This document shows, piece after piece, positions 58,044-64,000 of a stretch of 64,000 nucleotides of DNA (position 1 is its first letter; each line of letters begins with the position of its first letter). The notes under the pieces were generated by a model, which saw nothing but the letters and a program-made list of their open reading frames with translations, was not told the DNA's origin and did not search any database. The stretch spans positions 312,207,738 to 312,271,737 of the forward strand of contig NC_133537.1 of the NCBI RefSeq assembly GCF_048544455.1. The letters are read 5' to 3'. A program made the position numbers and the translations under genes. Source of the DNA: Silene latifolia (Eukaryota > Streptophyta > Magnoliopsida > Caryophyllales > Caryophyllaceae).

Positions 58044-58229
58044 TTCCTAATGAACAGTAACCGATGCACATCACTTTGGTCATTTCCCCGTCAATACTCA
58101 GCGTTTTGATCCCCTCCCTCCTATACACCTTAGCTCTTCCTAATGAACAGTAACCGATGCACATCACTTTGGTCATTTCCCCGTCAATACTCAGCGTTTT
58201 GATCCCCTCCCTCCTATACACCTTAGCTC
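58044..58229. repeat. 93-bp tandem duplication
   Basis: TTCCTAATGAACAGTAACCG... to CCTTAGCTC occurs twice in direct succession (58044-58136 and 58137-58229), essentially identical. 93 is a multiple of three, which keeps a minus-strand frame open across both copies; I do not think that frame is a gene. Confidence 0.9.
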
Positions 58230-58358
58230 TCCCTCAATTATTCTCACTCTCAAACTTCCTGCCTTAACATCGAACTCTCACCCTCTAACCTCTCATATCT
58301 ATCTGTGCTCCTTCCTTTCTCCTTTTATCACTCTCATCTCTAATCACTTTCTCTACAA

Positions 58359-58541
58359 ATGAGTTCCTCTCTTATCTTCATATTTAGACCATTTTATCAC
58401 CCCCAAAGCAAGCGCATAGCAGCATCGAAGTTCCCAGCGGCTACATGTTCGGCAGCAAGAGACGATTTCCGGGTCCATATTTGGCTGATGGGTATTCCAG
58501 GGGAAAGTACGACCAAAAGAGAAGATCGCCCGTTATGGTGA
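58359..58541 (+). CDS. Possible first exon of an unidentified gene or gene fragment
   Basis: CT-rich leader-like sequence (58230-58358) precedes an ATG in ACAAATGAG context. The ATG frame gives 60 residues (MSSSLIFIFRPFYHPQ...) with no family that I know. A different frame from an ATG at 58445 reads MFGSKRRFPGPYLADGYSRG and looks more protein-like. Both run into CGTTATG-GTGAGT, a good splice donor (58535). A possible acceptor is TTTTGATGCAG at 58646, but I cannot extend a protein beyond it. It may be a captured gene piece. Confidence 0.35.
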   Translation: MSSSLIFIFRPFYHPQSKRIAASKFPAATCSAARDDFRVHIWLMGIPGESTTKREDRPLW

Positions 58542-58974
58542 GTTTCTAAAGATCTGAGTTATTTCATGTCATTCACGTTTCATCTATGAATTTTACTTGG
58601 TAAAAACCATTGATTAGATTAATCTGGTTTGTTGATTTTGATGCAGTCTCTGATCTGAGTTACCTTATATGGATTTTAGGGCTATTTGCTAGCTAAGGGC
58701 ATCTGGGTATCCCTCCTTTTGGTACGATTTCTCTATTTTTCATTTGGGTTTGTTTTATTTTTGGTTAATCATGCTATTTTCATGAAAAAGTTGGAATTTT
58801 TTTGGGGTTTTTAAGTAGTAATATTGTAGAAATTGAGATCTATGATTTTTGATTTTAGTGCCCTTTGATAGTTTATATGTGTGATTCTTGAAAATTGAAT
58901 TGTTTTGAAGTTGTGGGTTGACCTTGATTAGGATTGCATAATTGCTCTCTTTTGTTGCTGTATTTGCACCAATT

Positions 58975-59074
58975 CTTGTGTAAGATGGTCTTAACTTAAG
59001 ATGAGTCTCACAACAGAATAAAATAGATTGAAGGAGGTTGTGAGACGTCTTAAGTTAAGACGATTTTAAGCAAG
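58975..59074. mobile_element. Short palindromic MITE-like element
   Basis: About 100 bp with inverted halves: CTTGTGTAAGATGGTCTTAA...TCTCACAAC and the inverted CTTGCTTAAAATCGTCTTAA...GTCTCACAAC. Target duplication not clear. The T-rich sequence around it (58540-58974) looks like intron or intergenic DNA. Confidence 0.6.
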
Positions 59075-59984
59075 ATGCATTGGTTTTACTGAGTTATGTT
59101 GAGAGTTCTAATGGGAGGTTGTTGTATTGGTTGTTGTTAAAGTAATGACTGAGCCAGTGAGCTTGACAACAACTCAAATATATGCAATACTTAAAATGCG
59201 CAAGTTATAACTAAGGAATGTAGTTGAAAATCTTGGTATAAGTTGTGATATACGAGAGTATTTATGTGGACAGCGGGCCGCCCACGGGGGCGCTTGGTGA
59301 AGGGGCTCGAAAACAAGCGTTTGCATTTTGTATGGAGTCGCCACCAATTTTTATGGGAAATTGGAACCGTTCGAATACCTCGTGTCATGTCAAGACACAA
59401 AGTAGTGACATGAACACTAAGCAATCGTTACCCTTAGCATTCTATGTCTAGAATGACTCTCGCGGATGCCAATGAACACGGGTGCTCACGGAGATCTGGA
59501 GTAAGGGGTGAGGGTACGTATTAGGAAGCTCTTTTGATCGAACACCTAATCCCGCCCGCCTCGATAGCGGCCTCTACTAATGATTAGGGAAGTTATTCGT
59601 ACTTGATATACCGTCGGCTATATGCATGCAATGCAACATCCATAGATTAATCCTAACATGTGAGAATTAGACTAAGTCGGTTGACACGTAATTAGCAAAC
59701 AATTAATGTCGAAGTAGGATTTAATATTGATTTACATGTGAAAACATACAAGTGATAAAAGAAATACAATGATTATAAATTACAAGAATGAAAATTACAT
59801 TAATTACATTGGAATAGGCGATTTATGTCGAAAATACCTTTAAAACGGATGATTTGAGAAAAAGAAATAAGAAAATAAAACACGACAGATCAGAAGGTGA
59901 TAATACAGATATTAGTTGATTAATAAGTAGCTAATTAAACTAGGTCAAAGCAGAAAAGGAGTTCAGGGACATAATTCACCCTGG

Positions 59985-60052
59985 AACAGGCGCAGCAGGC
60001 ACTGCGCCCTTTGGAAGAGGCGCAGCAATTGCTGCGTCTGTTCCAAGGGTGA
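59985..60052. repeat. GCGCAGC inverted-repeat module 1
   Basis: GGAACAGGCGCAGC...CTGCGCC then GGAAGAGGCGCAGC...GCTGCGTC...TTCC: two adjacent short hairpins. Further modules lie at about 60600-60660, 61210-61280 and 62430-62500. Confidence 0.75.
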
Positions 60053-60599
60053 GTTCTGGCTGTGAAGACGGAACTGCAAACCGTTAATGTTATTTGGTAA
60101 ATTAATGGATTGATTACGATATTAGACTCGGATGAAAGTGATTAATGAATTATTTACATATGATTGAGGTCATAAAACAGTAAAACATGGATGAGACGGA
60201 AATAAACGGATTAATTATGTGAAGGGTCGATGTTAATGAATGATTAAATAAACTAACTAACTAAACGAATTAGACTAAACATGATGAATTGACGATGAAT
60301 TAATGACTAAACAGATGAAAATATATCAACAATGAATCCCAGAAACCCAACATGAACGAATTGAATCCCTAAAACTCGAATTGAATGTAATGACGAAAAC
60401 CCGCAAATATTGATTATTTGGGATTTGAGTCGGATTTATGACGATTTAAACATGTTAATGATGATGGTTAATATACATACGAATTATTAAACTATCATGT
60501 GAACGAATTAATGATTTAACAAAACAAAAGAAATAAATTTGAGACGAATTACGAGAGGACGGAGGAAGAAGAAAAGAAGCGAGAAGCTGCGCGGCCCTC

Positions 60600-60660
60600 A
60601 CGAAGAGGCGCAGCAGGTGCCGCGCTCCTTCAAGAGGCGCAGCGGTTGCTGCGTCTTTTC
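60600..60660. repeat. GCGCAGC inverted-repeat module 2
   Basis: GAAGAGGCGCAGC...CCGCGCTCCTTC followed by AAGAGGCGCAGC...GCTGCGTCTTTTC. Confidence 0.75.
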
Positions 60661-61209
60661 GACGCATCGTCTCACCGGAAATCCGCAAAACAGGTTTTTA
60701 AAGACGGTTTTAGAAATCGATTTTAATGGTGTATTCGACATAAACCTTACAATTGTTATACAATAATTAAAATACAATAAATAAAAGGAATTATACACCC
60801 TCAGACTTACATGTTGACGGAACGAGAAGAACTAAGAAGATCGATTAGTAAATGCTCGACGCGAATGCAAGGAAAGAGTGCCCTCGTAAGAGGAAAACGA
60901 TTTAACAAGTTGATTAATTAGATTGATTGAGTGTAGTGGTCAAATTGGTCGGTCATGCAACGGAGAGGCTGGTACCCGGAAAGATCCGAGCTTACGTGGT
61001 CGAATGTTCAAGCACGTAGGCGCCAATTAGTAAGAACGAAGTCTAGAATGCAAAGGGAGAAGAGAAGGGCGGACACTCGCGTGAGAAATATGAGGAACGA
61101 AAGCTCCTATTTATACTAATCACGTGAAGAAATAGGGTTTTCGGAGACTCTTTGGAAGTGAATCTCGGAAAGATATGAAAAAGATACGTAAATCATGCAA
61201 AGAAGGGCT

Positions 61210-61280
61210 TGGGAAGAGGCGCAGCGAGCCCCATCGCGTCTCTTGGAAGAGGCGCAGACTTTCGTTGCGTCTATTCCCAG
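61210..61280. repeat. GCGCAGC inverted-repeat module 3
   Basis: GGAAGAGGCGCAGC...CGCGTCTCTTGG followed by AAGAGGCGCAGA...TTGCGTCTATTCCC, more diverged arms. Confidence 0.7.
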
Positions 61281-61971
61281 GAGGTTTCCTCCGCTTAAGA
61301 AAGATTTCGCGTTTGAGTTATGGTAGGACGGAAATAATTCGATTATCTTATGAATATTACGGGATATTATTTGCCAAAAGATAAAATTTGAGAAATATGG
61401 AATAGAAATATCCGGAACATTCCAGAACATTCGACTCTGGATTTAACGGCTATCGAGAAAATGGAGACGGTTTTTGACCCGGACTCGAATGTACTCTAAT
61501 TATCGCCAAAACGACCGTATCGGGACGTAGATGACATTTAAGAGGTAGACATTAATATTTGAGCAATCACTTGACGATAATCTTACGAATCGTAACAAAT
61601 CGTTCGCGAATCAAACATGCGCCCAATCATCACCGGGTGGTTTGCGAGAGGTGCAACGAGGTGTCTCTGAGCCCCCACTTTGACCGAGGCTTGGACAAGG
61701 CGAAAGTCAAAGTATAGCCATCAGGTCAATCGAAGATTACAACCTGACGACTATGGCGACGCGAGGCGGCTCAAGGGGTCTGAACCAAGGACCTGTCGTC
61801 GGGAACATTTTAGAGTCTGTCGACTATCGGGGAGGGTCGTTTAAAGTCCATTAGACTACGTAAGGAAGCTCGCCAGCCATAAGAAGAGATCATACCTGAG
61901 ATTTAATCGAACTTTGCGGGGAACAAGAGATATTGGAAACAGCAGGACGTCGGTAGAAACTGCTGGGGATC

Positions 61972-62290
61972 CGCTTGCGTCGGTCTCAAGCGAACTCTGG
62001 CGAAATTTGGAGGTTGAATCTGCTTGCGTTGGTCTCAAGCGAACTCTGGTTGGGGAACATACCGACGACTAGGAACATCTTGATCGTCGTAGGGGAAACC
62101 TTGAGTGAGCAGTACTGCAAAATACTACTGCGCTGGGGACAGACGACCAGGAACATCTTAATCGTCGTAGAAAGAAAGTCTTGAGTGAGCAGTACTGCAA
62201 AATACTACTGCGCTGGACATAAAAATTGAGCAATACTGCGAAATACTACTGCGCGGGATTCGGACAATACTGCAAAATACTGTCGCGCTG
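61972..62290. repeat. Short tandem repeats
   Basis: TTGCGTYGGTCTCAAGCGAACTCTGG occurs at about 61975 and 62025. A unit of about 78 bp (GACGACYAGGAACATCTT...CAGTACTGCAAAATACTACTGCGCTGG) occurs at 62064-62136 and 62142-62216. Shorter TACTGCRAAATACT remnants reach 62290. Confidence 0.75.
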
Positions 62291-62429
62291 GATAAAACGC
62301 GGGCCGGAACGAAAGGAAATCGTCGAAACGGACCAAAATGATAAAACGTCATCGAGGAAGAGGCGCACCAAAGATGGGCCCACGAATAACGAACTCTTAA
62401 CGGATTTTTTGAAAATCCATATGGAGGGA

Positions 62430-62500
62430 AACAAAGGAAGAGGCGCAGCAAGAGCTGCGTCTCTTGGAAGAGGCGCAGCGCCTGCTGCGTCTTTTCCCCA
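62430..62500. repeat. GCGCAGC inverted-repeat module 4
   Basis: GGAAGAGGCGCAGC-AAGA-GCTGCGTC, then TTGGAAGAGGCGCAGC-GCCT-GCTGCGTC, the most regular pair. Confidence 0.75.
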
Positions 62501-62631
62501 ATTTGGCAATTCTGCGTAAAAACGCGAAATCAGAAGGTTTTATTTCATTTTATTCGAAACATAAATCACTCCATTCTCTCTCAAATCTTCACCATTTTCG
62601 CCAAGGTTGGATTCAAAAGCTTGCTTTAAAC

Positions 62632-64000
62632 ATGACTAATCGAGGTATGTGTTTTAATCTTGCATTAATCTTCCACATTTGTCGAATTTTGAGCCGCGAA
62701 CATTAGGGTTTTCGACCCTTTTGATCGAAAATTTGGGGCTTTTCCCCCGAATGGATTTGTCTTGCCAAATTGATGCTAGAAATGGATAATAGGTAATGTT
62801 AGGAACATAACCATGTATTTACTTTGAATTTTCATCGAGTTTTGAGCCCTTGAGCGAATTTTGAGACGGTTTCACAGCTAGATCGTAAATTGCTTCGAAA
62901 ATGGCCCTAGGATTGCCCATTTGTGATGAAACTTGATATTCGGGACCCTTGGATGATGGGTAAACTTTCTACCCTCTTGGAATTTTGGTTTGTGACAACT
63001 TTTTCAGGACACTTTTCTAGGGCATAACCGCCATTATAGCGAAATGCTGCCGAATTTTCGACTCGAACCCGAGACTAGGCCTTGACTTTGACTTGACTTG
63101 ACTCAATTTGTCACATGAGTGATCGGGTTGGTGAGAACATGGCCAAGGATGGCCAAAAATGGGGAATTCCCGGGCCTTGAAGGCTTGAAAACTTCTTAAC
63201 AAAGGCTTGTTGTCATATGACGCGGCCTGGATTTGCTTTAATGTTGCAGGTGACGATGCTTCTACTTCTGGGAGAGATCCCATGGACATAGACGCCGCTG
63301 TTGTTGAGGAGGCGCTAGAGCAGGCCTTCACCGCTGCGGTGATGGCTGCTGCGGACGAGGTTCCCGAGGAGGAGGCTGCTGAGGAGGAGGAGATTCCGAG
63401 ACGGGCCCACCTCGGACGAGGGGGTCGTCAGCTGAGAGGAGCTCCCGCGTGGCCGAGACACCTGGGAGAGTAGGCACCTTGTGTGGGCTGCAGAGGGTCA
63501 CTTGTCCTACAGGACGGTGAAGAGCTTGGTAAATAGGAATTCCCTAACTCATTACCTATCCTTTTCTATTTTTGTTCGAATTTCTTTTAAATTCATTCAA
63601 AACTAAAGATAGCTTTGTTTCGAATCATAATAGGAGGCCGGGAACATCCGGTCGTTCTCGGGGTACACGACGGCGATGGAGCACTACGAGCGGCTGTCAG
63701 AGGAGGAGAGGGCCATGATCGAGCGTGGAGCGTTCGGTCCCTCCTGGTTGTGTCCGGAGGGATATCGTGAAGAGGAAGTTGCGGGCCAACCTTAGCCTGG
63801 TCCGCGCTTTCTTGGATCGATTTTGGGATACGACTTCCACGTTTCACCTGCCTTTTGGTGAGGTGGGAGTCACCTTGGAGGACTACGGCATGATTTCTGG
63901 TCTGCCGTGCGGGACTGAGGAGATGGTGTGGCCGGAGACTGGCATGAGGGCGGATTCGGCCGAGGCGAGGAGGTTGATCGGCTGGAACCTGTCGCCGAAG
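62632..64000 (+). CDS. Plant mobile domain (PMD) protein gene, spliced, partial at window end
   Basis: Exon 1 at 62632-62644 (MTNR), intron GTATGT...TTGCAG (62645-63249), exon 2 at 63250-63529, intron GTAAATAG...ATAATAG (63530-63633), exon 3 from 63634 on. Exon 2 gives an acidic N-terminus (DPMDIDAAVVEEALEQAF, EEEAAEEEE). RHLVWAAEGHLSYRTVKSL joins EAGNIRSFSGYTTAMEHYER across intron 2. The PMD core follows (LSEEERAMIERGAFG, VRAFLDRFWDTTSTFHLPFG, VTLEDYGMISGLP). Two 1-nt shifts (about 63460-63475 and 63735-63745), both beside CCTGG, break the frame and could be sequence errors. PMDs occur in host MAIN-like proteins and in transposons; the repeat context suggests an element-borne copy. Confidence 0.65.

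Larger units (their letters stand above)
59265..62600. mobile_element. Retrotransposon-derived region, possibly LTR/UTR of a Tat/Ogre-like Gypsy element
   Basis: The minus strand at 59334-59346 reads TGGTGGCGACTCC, which fits a PBS (TGG start) for a tRNA ending GGAGTCGCCACCA. The sequence beside it recalls Tat/Ogre-type elements. To the right are 3.3 kb without coding frames but with four GCGCAGC inverted-repeat modules and tandem repeats at 61972-62216. A PMD gene follows, which Tat elements can carry in antisense. Ends and target duplication were not found, so family and borders are inference. Confidence 0.45.

Noticed and set aside
57934-58221. Minus-strand frame with an internally repeated 31-residue peptide
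   Set aside because: Produced by the 93-bp tandem duplication; no start context, homology or other support.
59331-59346. tRNA-like 3' end GGAGTCGCCACCA as a tRNA gene
   Set aside because: No cloverleaf sequence upstream; better explained as the complement of a retrotransposon primer binding site.

Overview
The window is plant nuclear DNA dominated by nested transposable elements, with only a few host-type genes. It holds Ty3/Gypsy chromoviruses with tRNA-iMet primer sites, CACTA elements whose termini read CACTACTACA, Helitron ends with hairpin plus CTAG, a Stowaway-like MITE, RTE and L1 LINEs, a DUF241 gene and a STIG1-like gene. The 14-nt palindrome TACTCGATCGAGTA, repeated many times in one Gypsy family, reminds me of Caryophyllaceae (Silene-type) repeats. 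That taxonomic guess is inference only.

Layout. 1-12630 is a minus-strand CACTA transposon with a decayed TNP2-type transposase (left end outside the window). It is interrupted by a 7.9-kb Gypsy chromovirus (4674-12583, TSD TAACC). 12849-23224 is a patchwork of Helitron-like ends, two related TIR elements in opposite orientation set in TA microsatellites, a Stowaway-like MITE, and a short CACTA derivative (17570-19311, TSD GAG) carrying a small plus-strand ORF with its own TATA box. About 23270-28050 is a decayed minus-strand RTE LINE, split by a solo LTR (26336-27825, TSD CGCGT).

28060-32850 is the only gene-like island. It contains an inverted DUF241 pseudogene fragment, an apparently intact DUF241 gene (29709-30512, plus) and a STIG1-type secreted Cys-rich protein with a very long Gly/Pro-rich tail (30947-32170, minus).

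32859-57782 is one 5'-truncated L1-type LINE, inflated to 25 kb by two Gypsy insertions. The first is a gag/RT-deleted chromovirus (34327-44025, TSD CTTCC; its left LTR carries a hAT insertion). The second is a tandem LTR-internal-LTR-internal-LTR non-autonomous element (44605-57434, TSD ATGGT). Removing both restores one LINE reading frame. 57795-59240 has a 93-bp tandem duplication, a possible first exon and a MITE. From about 59265 to the end there is retrotransposon-like DNA with GCGCAGC inverted-repeat modules and tandem repeats, leading to a spliced plant-mobile-domain (PMD) reading frame that runs off the window.

A cross-cutting observation is that near-identical LTR copies differ mainly by clustered small indels at CAG/CTG sites, with the same replacement recurring (CAGCAC versus CAAAGAC). 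Several frameshifts fall at the same context. This looks more like consensus error at CHG-methylated sites than biology, so frameshift-based pseudogene calls need caution.
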